A DNA stretch of 64,000 nt from positions 992,001-1,056,000 of the forward strand of contig CP150550.1 in the NCBI GenBank assembly GCA_049487715.1, given 5' to 3'. The notes under the pieces were generated by a model. That model did not search any database. It was not told the origin of the DNA and saw only the letters and a program-made list of their open reading frames with translations. This document shows, piece after piece, positions 28,001 through 37,300 of the stretch. The position numbers and the translations under genes are program-made. Position 1 is the first letter of the stretch. Every line of letters starts with the position of its first letter. Source of the DNA: Pycnococcus provasolii. Its lineage: Eukaryota > Chlorophyta > Pseudoscourfieldiophyceae > Pseudoscourfieldiales.

Positions 28001-31000
28001 GATTCGCACCAACACTGCTCGAGGTTCCTTTTCGTTCGACGACACCTGACGTCCATGGCGTCCACTCGTCTCGTGAATAGGCTTCGCGCAATTCAGGAGA
28101 GCTGTGACGCTTGAGGAAACAGCTCTGAAAGACGAAGTCCTGGAAGCACCCCTCCGGCTTGCCGCAGTACGCGAATGTGGTGCACTGTGGATTGGCAAGG
28201 CAAGATTCACCGCACGCTTCGACGGACGATTTCAGATTCTGGCGACCGTCGACGAGTACCTCTCCCGCGTAGTTGGCATTCGTCTCGAGACTAAAGCCGC
28301 CAGAGGCAGTTCCTGTGCTCGGCTTAGGCGCAGGCGACGACGACGATGATGGCGCAGATGCGTACGGCGATACTCCTCCGGCGGTGCCACCTCCACGCTC
28401 GACGATGCCACCCGTCCAAGGCGTCCACTCGTCGCGCGAGTACGCCTCACGCGCCTGCGGGTTGTCGTGAACTTTCAGGAAACAGCTCTGAAAGACGAAG
28501 TCCTCGTAGCATCCCTCCGGCTTCGGGCAGTATGCGAATGTGGTGCACTGTGGATTGGCAAGGCAAGATTCGCCGCACTCCTCGACGGACGATTTCAGAT
28601 TCTGGCGACCGTCGACAAGCACCCTTCCAGCATAGTTGGCATTGGCTTCGAGAGAGAAGCCACCAGAGGCAGAAGAACCTGTGCTCGGCGTAGGCGCAGG
28701 CGACGATGATGGCGCAGATGCGTACGGCGATACTCCTCCGGCGGTGCCGCCCCCACGCTCGACAATGCCACCCGTCCACGGCGTCCACTCGTCGCGCGAA
28801 TAGGCTTCGCGCGCCTGCGGGTTGTCATGAACTTTCAGGAAACAACTCTGAAAGACGAAGTCCTCGTAGCATCCCTCCGGCTTCGGGCAGTACGAGAATG
28901 TGGTGCACTGTGGATTGGCAAGGCAAGATTCGCCGCACTCCTCGACAGACGATTTCAGATTCTGACGACCGTCGACAAGCACCCTTCCAGCATAGTTGGC
29001 ATTGGCTTCGAGAGAGAAACCGCCAGAGGTAGAACCTGTGCTCGGCGTAGGAGACGATGATGGCGCAGATGCGTACGACGACACCCCTCCGGCAGTCGTA
29101 GGAGACGATGGCGGCGGCGATGATCCGGTGCCACCACCACGCTCTACAACACCTGACGTCCAAGGCGTCCACTCGTCGCGCGAATAGGCTTCGCGAGCTG
29201 ATGGTTCGTCATGCTTTTTCAGAAAGCACGACTGCCAAACAAAATCCTGAAAACAGCCTTCGGGCTTTGCACAGTACGAGAATGTGGTGCACGATGGGTT
29301 CGCGAGACACGCCTCGCCGCACTCCTCGACGGACGATTTCAGATTCTGGCGACCGTCGACGAGCACCTCACCTGCGTAGTTGGCATTCGTCTCGAGACTA
29401 AAGCCGCCAGAAGCAATTCCTGCCTCTGCGAGTTGGGATGACAGAGTTGGGCTGCTCGGCGCAGGCGCAGGCGACGATGATGGCGCAGATGCGTACGGCG
29501 ATACTTCTCCGGCGGTGCCGCCCCCACGCTCGACGATGCCACCCGTCCAAGGCGTCCACTCGTCGCGCGAGTACGCCTCACGCGCCTGCGGGTTGTCGTG
29601 AACTTTCAGGAAACAACTCTGGAAGACGAAGTCCTCGTAGCATCCCTCCGGCTTCGGGCAGTACGAGAACGTGGTGCACTGTGGATTGGCAAGGCAAGAT
29701 TCGCCGCACTCCTCGACAGACGATTTCAGATTCTGACGACCGTCGACAAGCACCCTTCCAGCATAGTTGGCATTGGCTTCGAGAGAGAAGCCGCCAGAGG
29801 CAGAAGAACCTGTGCTCGGCGTAGGCGCAGGCGATGACGACGGCGGCGGTGGTGACGATCCGCTGTCGCCACCACGCTCGACAATGCCACTCGTCCACGG
29901 CGTCCACTCGTCGCGCGAGTACGCCTCACGCGCCTGCGGGTTGTCGTGAACTTTCAGGAAACAACTCTTGAAGACGAAGTCCTCGTAGCATCCCTCCGGC
30001 TTTGCACAGTACGAGAATGTGGTGCACGATGGGTTCGCGAGACACGCTTCACCGCACTCCTCGACAGACGATTTCAGATTCTGACGACCGTCGACAAGCA
30101 CCCTTCCAGCATAGTTGGCATTGGCTTCGAGAGAGAAACCGCCAGAGGCAGAACCTGTGCTCGGCGTAGGAGACGGCGGCGGCGGCGGCGGCGATGATCC
30201 GGTGCCGCCCCCACGCTCGACGACGCCACTCGTCCAAGGCGTCCACTCGTCGCGCGAATAGGCTTCGCGCGCCTGCGGGTTGTCATGCCGCTTGAGGAAA
30301 CAGCTCTGGAAGACGAAGTCCTCGTAGCACCCTTCGGGCTTTGCACAGTACGAGAATGTGGTGCACGATGGGTTCGCGAGACACGCTTCGCCGCACTCCT
30401 CGACAGACGATTTCAGATTCTGGCGACCGTCGACGAGCACCTCACCCGCGTAGTTGGCATTGGTTTCGAGAGAGAAGCCGCCAGCGCTGGTGCCCGCACT
30501 CGGCGTAGGCATAGGAGACGACGGCGGCGGTGGTGGCGATCCGCTGCCGCCCCCACGCTCGACGACGCCACTCGTCCAAGGCGTCCACTCGTCGCGCGAA
30601 TAGGCTTCGCGCGCCTGCGGGTTGTCATGCCGCTTGAGGAAACAGCTCTGGAAGACGAAGTCCTCGTAGCACCCTTCGGGCTTTGCACAGTACGAGAATG
30701 TGGTGCACGATGGGTTCGCGAGACACGCTTCTCCGCACTCCTCGACGGACGATTTCAGATTCTGGCGACCGTCGACGAGCACCTCACCCGCGTAGTTGGC
30801 ATTCGTCTCGAGACTAAAGCCGCCAGAGGCAGTTCCTGTGCTGGGCGTAGGCGCAGGCGTAGTCGATGACGGCGGCGGCGGCGATGATCCGGTGCCGCCC
30901 CCACGCTCGACGACGCCACTCGTCCAAGGCGTCCACTCGTCGCGCGAATACGCCTCGCGCGCCTGCGGGTTGTCATGCCGCTTGAGGAAACAGCTCTGGA

Positions 31001-32072
31001 AGACGAAGTCCTCGTAGCACCCTTCGGGCTTTGCACAGTACGAGAATGTGGTGCACGATGGGTTCGCGAGACACGCTTCGCCGCACTCCTCGACGGACGA
31101 TTTCAGATTCTGGCGACCGTCGACGAGCACCTCACCCGCGTAGTTGGCATTCGTCTCGAGAGAGAAACCGCCAGCGCTGGTGCCCGCACTCGGCGTAGGC
31201 ATAGGAGACGACGGCGGCGGCGGCGATGATCCGGTGCCGCCCCCACGCTCCACAATTCCACTCGTCCACGGCGTCCACGACTCACGCTCGTACGCCTCGC
31301 GAGCTGACGGGTTGTCATGCCGCTTGAGGAAACACGACTGGTACACGAAGTCTCCGTAGCATCCCTCCGGTTTGCCGCAGTACGAGAATGTGGTGCACGA
31401 TGGGTTCACGAGACACGCTTCGCCGCACTCTTCGACGGATGATTTCAGATTCTGGCGACCGTCGACGAGCACCTCACCCGCGTAGTTGGCATTGGCTTCG
31501 AGAGAAAACCCGCCGGAGGAGACTGTACCTGTGTTAGATTTGGCTGGCCAATTTGTTCCGTTCCACTGTTGGTTCGCATCTTCTTGCCCTGCTCGGATCT
31601 CCGCAGCAATCACAGGTGCATCTCTCAAAATGCCACTGGTCCATGGCGTGTACGGCCCTCGACTCCACGCCGGCACTTCGTCGAGCACAAGCTCTTCCGG
31701 AGGTAAAGCTTTGAGAAAGCACGCTTTGTGAACGTACGGACCGTAACAACCACCAGCAGTACCGCAGTACGCCCAAGTGTTGCATCCGAAAAGATCCCGA
31801 CATGCTTGGCAGCACTCATCCGCCGTTTCCTTTAGATTTGTCACTCCATCTACGAGGATAACGCCTCTGTAGTTCGCGTTCTGTTCCATCTCGCATTTCT
31901 GCTGCTGCAGCTCTCGACGTTGTTGTTGTTGTGCTGCTGCTAAACCACCAATCGACACAACAATGAGCAATTCGACGACGATCATCATCATTGTCACCAC
32001 AGACGGAGAACTGCAGCATCGACGACCACCACTGTTGATGCGTTGCCGATTCCTCCTTGTTCTCGTCATCAT
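25086..32072 (-). CDS. Secreted giant protein: 11 PAN/Apple-like repeats, GH26 domain, Apple-like domain, beta-rich C-terminus
   Basis: The main ORF (~2328 residues) starts at the ATG at 32072 and has a hydrophobic signal segment at residues ~28-48 (MMMIVVELLIVVSIGGLAAAQ). Eleven Cys-rich units of ~85-90 residues follow (consensus NANYAGEVLVDGRQNLKSS, then ECGEACLANPSCTTFSYC, then KPEGC, then QSCFLK, then WTPWTSG), joined by Ser/Pro/Thr linkers. They fit PAN/Apple-type adhesive folds. Residues ~1395-1760 match GH26 (endo-beta-mannanase family): CIVRFAHEMNGGWYPW contains the acid/base Glu (~1512) and PLGIGETGALF the probable nucleophile Glu (~1663). The spacing is long because of an insert with an EF-hand-like DTNRDGIVNNRDD. 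A twelfth Apple-like unit follows (SNYRGTVVVNGHTHRTATAGDCC). A wall-bound mannan- or glucan-acting enzyme is inferred. The frame then breaks, and the C-terminus continues downstream. Confidence 0.8.
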   Translation of the reverse strand: MMTRTRRNRQRINSGGRRCCSSPSVVTMMMIVVELLIVVSIGGLAAAQQQQRRELQQQKCEMEQNANYRGVILVDGVTNLKETADECCQACRDLFGCNTWAYCGTAGGCYGPYVHKACFLKALPPEELVLDEVPAWSRGPYTPWTSGILRDAPVIAAEIRAGQEDANQQWNGTNWPAKSNTGTVSSGGFSLEANANYAGEVLVDGRQNLKSSVEECGEACLVNPSCTTFSYCGKPEGCYGDFVYQSCFLKRHDNPSAREAYERESWTPWTSGIVERGGGTGSSPPPPSSPMPTPSAGTSAGGFSLETNANYAGEVLVDGRQNLKSSVEECGEACLANPSCTTFSYCAKPEGCYEDFVFQSCFLKRHDNPQAREAYSRDEWTPWTSGVVERGGGTGSSPPPPSSTTPAPTPSTGTASGGFSLETNANYAGEVLVDGRQNLKSSVEECGEACLANPSCTTFSYCAKPEGCYEDFVFQSCFLKRHDNPQAREAYSRDEWTPWTSGVVERGGGSGSPPPPPSSPMPTPSAGTSAGGFSLETNANYAGEVLVDGRQNLKSSVEECGEACLANPSCTTFSYCAKPEGCYEDFVFQSCFLKRHDNPQAREAYSRDEWTPWTSGVVERGGGTGSSPPPPPPSPTPSTGSASGGFSLEANANYAGRVLVDGRQNLKSSVEECGEACLANPSCTTFSYCAKPEGCYEDFVFKSCFLKVHDNPQAREAYSRDEWTPWTSGIVERGGDSGSSPPPPSSSPAPTPSTGSSASGGFSLEANANYAGRVLVDGRQNLKSSVEECGESCLANPQCTTFSYCPKPEGCYEDFVFQSCFLKVHDNPQAREAYSRDEWTPWTGGIVERGGGTAGEVSPYASAPSSSPAPAPSSPTLSSQLAEAGIASGGFSLETNANYAGEVLVDGRQNLKSSVEECGEACLANPSCTTFSYCAKPEGCFQDFVWQSCFLKKHDEPSAREAYSRDEWTPWTSGVVERGGGTGSSPPPSSPTTAGGVSSYASAPSSSPTPSTGSTSGGFSLEANANYAGRVLVDGRQNLKSSVEECGESCLANPQCTTFSYCPKPEGCYEDFVFQSCFLKVHDNPQAREAYSRDEWTPWTGGIVERGGGTAGGVSPYASAPSSSPAPTPSTGSSASGGFSLEANANYAGRVLVDGRQNLKSSVEECGESCLANPQCTTFAYCPKPEGCYEDFVFQSCFLKVHDNPQAREAYSRDEWTPWTGGIVERGGGTAGGVSPYASAPSSSSSPAPKPSTGTASGGFSLETNANYAGEVLVDGRQNLKSSVEACGESCLANPQCTTFAYCGKPEGCFQDFVFQSCFLKRHSSPELREAYSRDEWTPWTSGVVERKGTSSSVGANPATGSGTSPPAVQQGGGAASVYSNVPYVPPTADIRMQDGKPIGYPNPLEPPRGVYLGVSPQEVNGTADLQMYLTAFGGFVPVNYNIFVHIPILDYQLRYLDQFLAQVAGLGGVATVTVEPFDGLDLVTPSTIAPIVERCAFFERMRASCIVRFAHEMNGGWYPWSRQPTKYVEKFRLVSDAVRRGTKRGAVMWSPNSAARDYPFAAPSDLAGNPEFARLDTNRDGIVNNRDDPFGPYWPGDSYVDWVGLSVYHFGVEYPFGEDNEAAPRDSFLLRVAPRTLGEAAADIPFDFYETYAVGKSKPLGIGETGALFMPSKQRSGTPSELEVKRSWWQQFVNGGPGGTSLSTLLPQLKLITWFDIVKFESEVNSVVDWRISGSPQISVPFQKEMLTSPASRGFMLDLNAYHGLFPSSCIDLDTPVGLVSSDAANAAVTPYHSMPLSGGVPSALPSSVRAAAPMCSIERNSNYRGTVVVNGHTHRTATAGDCCASCFGEVPGGGGTSYAATSGATMTSSSLANVFVWCADPNGCFGDFAFGECWCKWSDTPQRRVAWARGPAVPWVSGTRADALDADQRGVRDDVTTFDVDGSNPMYYYEGDASLLDGQMEPDFLSGQEPDYLSGQGNGDRWTVPYPTASGIGGGTPQLACPTVTTSGSGGYSGSDGGGGSSSSTFSTMNGIAAALRDASTFEVRPTTNFQEWHIAMNVTNPLSVPVDIGGMGIKVAYSPWQQRRDGASADSQFEWFPADFEDFRVVCTYAFVVNTNGEFTDPRRGASADLQPLNVCPVMYTVFDEQLGLGGAVTPSTPESLRVSKMIGGTTTSVDSMNPRRYFTLVLPFGVVLCPGCSLIGDPDGVTFVLAASNGVNGLDFTRPPAAVVDFPDDASSAIRQQQHGGMASTNRKSQGALTCLKMTPDWRTALEAQSLQSPSRQIPPSTPRQPTAGGGGGGGGMIPMLPSSGGGGSPPPPSTTEDGR
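28035..31515 (-). repeat. Ten tandem ~350-bp DNA repeats encoding Apple-like units 2-11
   Basis: Units 2-11 repeat at the DNA level with a period of about 345-360 bp. Long stretches are identical between copies, for example around the KSSVEECGEACLANP segment. Two sub-types, LETNANYAGEV and LEANANYAGRV, are interspersed in no simple order. The Pro/Ser linkers vary in length and sequence while the Cys cores stay nearly identical, pointing to recent duplication and gene conversion. Confidence 0.9.
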
Positions 32073-32661
32073 CACGACTCTCGTGCTAATTCGCTGTCAC
32101 TCACTCGTTGAAGTAGATGTAGTAGCGACGGCAGCAGGCACGACCGCACGCACGACGACACTTCACACCAATCCCACGCACGCACGCACGTACGTGTCAA
32201 CGAAGCAGGCAACTACTAACTACTACTGCTGGCGCGGGAGTGAACGAGTAACAAACAGCAGAATAGAATGTGCGGACAAGTTTGCGGTGAGTGGGAACTT
32301 GGAACTGGGGGAGTGCGCGCGAGCTGCTTCGCCCCAAGTTTGAAATTGAAATCCACCTCAAATTCTCACCGCCCTTTGAAATCTCTCCCCCCTCCAAACG
32401 GACAGATTTGTGCGATGCCGTCGCCCGATGCTGGTGGTGCTCAAAATCTCAAACGAAATGGCGGGAAGAATTCCGGGGTGATTGGGGGTTATCCAATTTC
32501 AAAAATAAGCAGGGGTTACAGGAAGATGGAAACGAAAGTAGTACTACCGTAGTATGTAGGTCACTGGTGGTGGTGGTGGTGGTGGTGGATAGCTAACAGC
32601 TACCATAATAGCAGGCGAGTCCTCGTCTACGACGATAACGTTATGGCCGCATTCGCCGTCG
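32073..32661. other. Intergenic spacer upstream of the GH26-Apple gene
   Basis: No gene is supported. The spacer contains the 5' region of the GH26-Apple gene, an ACGCACGCACG stretch near 32173-32190, a GGT trinucleotide run at ~32568-32590, and pyrimidine-rich segments near 32340-32400. Confidence 0.4.
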
Positions 32662-33786
32662 TCATCGCCGCCCGCTGCCCTGGCCGCGCACCTTCCACTT
32701 GTGCGGCGCAATCATCTCGGCGATCGCGTGCTTGCGCGTGAGCGGCGTACCGAACGAACGCTTGTGGGCGTGGCCCGTCACCTCGCCAAAACCCAAGGAA
32801 CTGATGTGCTCGTTCTTGACGGTTTCGATGCCGCCGCCGCTGCTGCCGCTCTTCTTCCCACCGCCCTTTCCGAGCCAAGCTTCGTGGATGTGGGTTTGCG
32901 CGTGGTGGTGATCGTGCGAAACCGTCTCGTGCTTAGCTTCAGGCAAATTCGACGTTCTCCCCTCATCGCCAAGCTGTGGGTTGGCACGCACGCGCGACAT
33001 CGTTGGATCCGTCGGCTCCGTGCGGATCCCAGTGGCAGCCTCGTGCGCGTGGTTCATCCAGCTTACGTACTGCCCAGCCACGCGCTTCGGCACACCAGAC
33101 TTCGAGCCGTGTATGCCATCGCCGCGATTTCGCAGGATGTCGCGAATGTCGTGGCCCGCTCGCGTTCCTGTTTTGCCCGTGGTGCCGTGGCCAGGCACGA
33201 CGTGGTCCTTAATCTTCGGATCCTCAGGCCGGAAGTCTACGAAAACGCGCCGGTTCTCGCCTTCCGCCTCGTCTTCCCTGTCGTTTCGGTTGTGCAAGCT
33301 GTGCTTTCTCATCCACTCCTCCGTCACGCGGTTCTGAATCTCCGTATCGCTCTGCCACGTCGGGTCCGATGCCCAGTTGATTCCGTGGTCACTTTCCATG
33401 CCGACGGCGCCTCCCGCAGCGCCCATTCGTTCTAGCTCGTTGATTCTGAGTTGTTCCCTGCTCGCCTCCGCCGCCGCCTCAATCCACTCTGGGTGTGGTC
33501 TCTTGTGCAGGTGTCTGACGATGAGCACGGCCCACGCCGTCACGCCCACTGCGCACAGCACGGCGGCGGCGAAAAGCGCCTGGCGGAATCCGCCGTGCCG
33601 TCTCGCGTTCGGCGTCTGTGGCGGCAGCGCGTGTTCCGCGCTTCCCGCGTACGCGGCATAGTCCTCTCCTGCGGGTGCGGGTGCGAGCATATTCGCCGCC
33701 TCCGCCCAGCTTGCTGCGAGCAACATCGGGTTGTTGTTGCGTCGCGAGCCGGACGTGAGCCATTTGCCTCCATCAGGTGCAGACAT
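32662..33786 (-). CDS. Single-pass membrane protein of unknown function
   Basis: A 374-residue ORF from the ATG at 33786. Residues ~70-90 (ALFAAAVLCAVGVTAWAVLIV) form one TM helix after a ~68-residue tail without a signal peptide, so a type II or III topology is likely. The remaining ~280 residues are hydrophilic and rich in His, Arg, Glu and Gly (for example HETVSHDHHHAQTHIHEAW and KKSGSSGGG), with no domain I recognise. The His cluster could bind metal, but that is a guess. It is divergent from the Sfi1-type gene, with ~530 bp between starts. Confidence 0.6.
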   Translation of the reverse strand: MSAPDGGKWLTSGSRRNNNPMLLAASWAEAANMLAPAPAGEDYAAYAGSAEHALPPQTPNARRHGGFRQALFAAAVLCAVGVTAWAVLIVRHLHKRPHPEWIEAAAEASREQLRINELERMGAAGGAVGMESDHGINWASDPTWQSDTEIQNRVTEEWMRKHSLHNRNDREDEAEGENRRVFVDFRPEDPKIKDHVVPGHGTTGKTGTRAGHDIRDILRNRGDGIHGSKSGVPKRVAGQYVSWMNHAHEAATGIRTEPTDPTMSRVRANPQLGDEGRTSNLPEAKHETVSHDHHHAQTHIHEAWLGKGGGKKSGSSGGGIETVKNEHISSLGFGEVTGHAHKRSFGTPLTRKHAIAEMIAPHKWKVRGQGSGRR

Positions 33787-34319
33787 TATCCTTTCTAAGG
33801 GTAAGCCGAGGGATGTGGGACCTCAAGGGGCGACCAAAGCAATCTGCCTATTGAGCTAACCGAGGCAGGTACTAACACAGGTACTAATACCAAGAAGTCT
33901 TAAGGCAATAAAGCCGGCCGCCAACTGCACCAGCCAAACCAACCCAACCAACACGGAGTTTGGTGCGCTGGTGATGATGAGGATGAAGATGATGATGCGG
34001 GAGGCAATCTGAGAGGGCGAAATCGCAAGAGGAGATTAAGCATCGGCCGGCTACATACAGTACAGTACTCCCCCTGCTGAGTTGCATTTGCATGGACCAC
34101 TGTGGATCACCCTGTAGTAGGGGATATGGCAGAGCGCGCGCATTAGACTGACTGGAGTTCCTCAGGATGCATTGATGCCTCTCCATCCGAGCTCGAGGTC
34201 TGAGCTCGAGTGGAGGTCCAAGTCGAGAAAGTTAGTCGGGGTTCCAACTTCGGGGTTCAAACGCCTTGACTTCGGGGTTCAAACAACGTGTTTGGCAAGT
34301 CTGCGTTCTCCGGCCGGTG
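33787..34319. other. Divergent spacer with short direct repeats
   Basis: No gene is supported. Two copies of the 15-mer CTTCGGGGTTCAAAC lie at 34248-34262 and 34270-34284, 36-72 bp before the Sfi1-type start codon. Two GAGCTCGAG copies lie near 34190-34210. These may be promoter elements. A tRNA A-box-like string on the minus strand near 33846-33866 was rejected as a tRNA. Confidence 0.4.
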
Positions 34320-37300
34320 ATGGGCATGGACGACATGGATTTCGTTCGTCCAGGTCCAGGAGGGTCGTCCGCCATGCCGGTAGCAAAGCATCTCAACTTT
34401 GCTCCTCAAGGGTACACCACGCCCACGATCAGAACGACGCAGACGACTACCAGACACCGCTCAGCCACCTCAGCCGCGCGCTCGGCCGTCGCGGACCTAA
34501 GACTCCTATCCTTCCGACACGACATGGAGACGCCGGCACCCATGACCTTCCTAAAAGGCGACCTCGACGAACTCGCGCAGCTTGCGACTCCAGCCTTTCA
34601 GACGCAAGGGCCGCTCGCGCGGATGGCGGCGTCCACGCAGGCGATTAAGCTGCCGACGACGACGACGACGACGACGACGACGATGATGCACCACCAGCAC
34701 CACCAGCACCACCACTTCCTCGCTCCGGTCACCACGCCTGGACGATTTAAGCCAGAAAGAGGGCTTAGGCGGTACGGTGCAAGTAGCCTAAGGCCAAGCG
34801 TCGACTGGCTGCTCGGCACGCACCTGCACTCCGCCTTCATCGCGTGGCACCAACGCATGATGCGCAGCCTGGCGGCAAGACGGGCGAGGTACGGGTTGGC
34901 AAGGAAACGCGCAAGGAGGTGCGTCGCGGGCTGGAAACAGCGCGTGCGCGTTGCCGGACGCGTAAGGCGCTTCGTCGACGCGCGGAACGAGTACGTCGTG
35001 AGAGAGACTGTGAGAGCATGGCGACGCATGGTTTTGGAAGCCGTGGCAAGCCGCGTGATGCGCGCGCAGGAGGCACACCAACGGGTTCTCCCTCTGCTCT
35101 TCCTGCGTCTCTGCAGAGCAAACGCCGTGCGCGCGCGTGCGCACGTGCAAGCCGTGCGTGCTTGCACGACAGTCATTGCGCGAAGCCTGCTTCGACGCTC
35201 CTTTGCACGATGGCTCAGCTGCACGGACTCAACCTGGCACCGCCAGCGTGCCGTCGAGCGGGCCTACGAAGTGCTGCTGCGCGTCCTCAGGAGATCGGCG
35301 AAGGCTGCGTGGGTGGCGTGGTCGTTTTTCGTTGAAGGGGAAAAGGCGTTCCGCGGACGGCTTGTACGCGCCGCGCGCATAATGCGGGTCACGCGCCTTG
35401 AGCTAGCCATCTCGCGGTGGTCACGATTTGCCTTACGACGAACTACGGCGAAGAAGGTGATTGCGCGCATACAGCTCCGCAGCCTCATGCGCGACGCGCG
35501 CGCTGTGATGCGCGTGTGGCGACTAACCGTGACCAAAATTGCCGCCGCACGCGAGGTGGCGATGGCTGCTTCGAGGGCGGCGTCAGCCGAGGAAGCGGTA
35601 GCGGCTGTGCGCGCGGGCGTTGACGACGATGTGGGGCGACTTTGCGATAGGATTGCGACATTGGAGGGCGAACTTGCGGACTTGCATGGCCAGGCAGACA
35701 ACCTCGCGAGCAGTGCGCGCGCGGCAGCGGCAGGCGCAGATACGTTGGCAAGCGCTCTCTCCGGAGAGTCGAACTTCAACGAGAGCGTGGCGATGGCAGT
35801 AGAAAAGGCTTGCATGGTCGATGCGGCAGAATCGATCGGTGAGACCTTCGATGATGCGGCCGCAACACCGGCATTTGCACCTCCATCGATTGGCAGGCGA
35901 GACACGGATCCAGGCACCGCACCGCGAGGTGGCTTGCCGACTGCAACCCCTTTCACCCCCTCGTCGTCAGCGGCGGCGGCAAGCACGCCGCTGCCACCTG
36001 CGGTTTTTGCGGCATCGGATGTCAGCACGCGCGCATTGCCTACGGAAGCACTAAGAGCCGCGCTTGTCGCCCTGCAACGCGCCGCCAAGGCGGCGGACAA
36101 CGAGCGTGCTCTGGTCGAGAGTGCACGAGCTGCGCAGGCAAAGGCGGAGAAAGAGAGGCACATGATGATGAAGGAGCTCGGGAATACTGTGGGTCGGGCT
36201 CGCGAGGCGAAGGGTAAGACGCGCGCAGTGGAGGGCGATCTCGAGACTGCTCTTGCGGAAGTGAGACGTTGGCAGGGCGTCAGCGAAGAAAAAGCTCAAG
36301 GCGTTGAAATGCTCGTTGATCGCATCAACGGCTTCGCGCAGCTGCTGATTAATCGCACCACTCGCAACAGCCGAAGAACGGCATTCCAGTCGTGGAGGAA
36401 TCACGTTCGACGCAATGCTTACGCAGAGAAGACGCTGAATATGTTCGACCAGTTTCGCGACCGCCGCGTCGTCATTGCATGGCAAGCAACCGTGCGGCGA
36501 AGAAGACGCACGCAGAGAATCATAGACGCATACCACAAGTTGCGATTCCGCGGAGTGTTCATCGCGTGGCGGCGTGTTGTGCGCGGCGAAGACGTTGGGC
36601 AGCAACCGCCTCGCGTGCTTCCTAGCATGGCATTGTCCGTCTGCATGCGACGCACGAGACGTCGCGTGCTCGATGCGTGGCACAACCTCGTGGCTGCTGA
36701 GCAGTCATTGCGTGCGCGGCAAAAAGGCGCCGTTCGGCGTATCGCACATTTCCGAATGCGCGGTATCCTAGCCTGCTGGCACGAGCACGTGGAGCGCCAG
36801 GCTCTTCTGTGGCGTAATTGCTTTAAGGGTCTTCAGAATGTGATGGAAAGACTGCTCGCTGACGTCCTCATCGCCTGGCGAGACAGCGTCATCCCAGAGC
36901 CGAAGACATTCGACGTTATACTCAATCAGGCGAAGAGTCGCATGCGCCGTCGTGTGCTACGCGTCGGACTTGACGGATGGCACGCTTACCTATCGTTCGT
37001 CAACGCAGCACGAAACATTGAGCTCCGCTCACTGCAATTTCACGTCGGTTTCAACAAAAGTTCCATTCTGTGGGCGTGGCACGACGCAACTCGGGCTGCA
37101 TTCCTTGCCACGAGTCGAGTCATTAGGCTCATGCGTCGATTCTCAGAAAGATGCATGGCGCATGCATTCTACCAATGGCTAGAGTTTGAGGATATTCTTG
37201 GGATTGTTGCTCGGCGTCGTCGCAAACTCAATAAGAGCGAGGTGCGGCGCGTCATGCTGAGATGGCAATTTGCCGTGCGCGACGAAATTCGATTGAGGAG

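Noticed and set aside
28035-31515. Tandem repeats as a possible CRISPR array or satellite
   Set aside because: The units are protein-coding, ~350 bp long and in one frame; they encode Cys-rich domains.
33840-33866. tRNA-like A box on the minus strand (CCTCGGTTAGCTCAATAGGCAGA)
   Set aside because: No matching B box, anticodon arm or acceptor-stem complement follows downstream.
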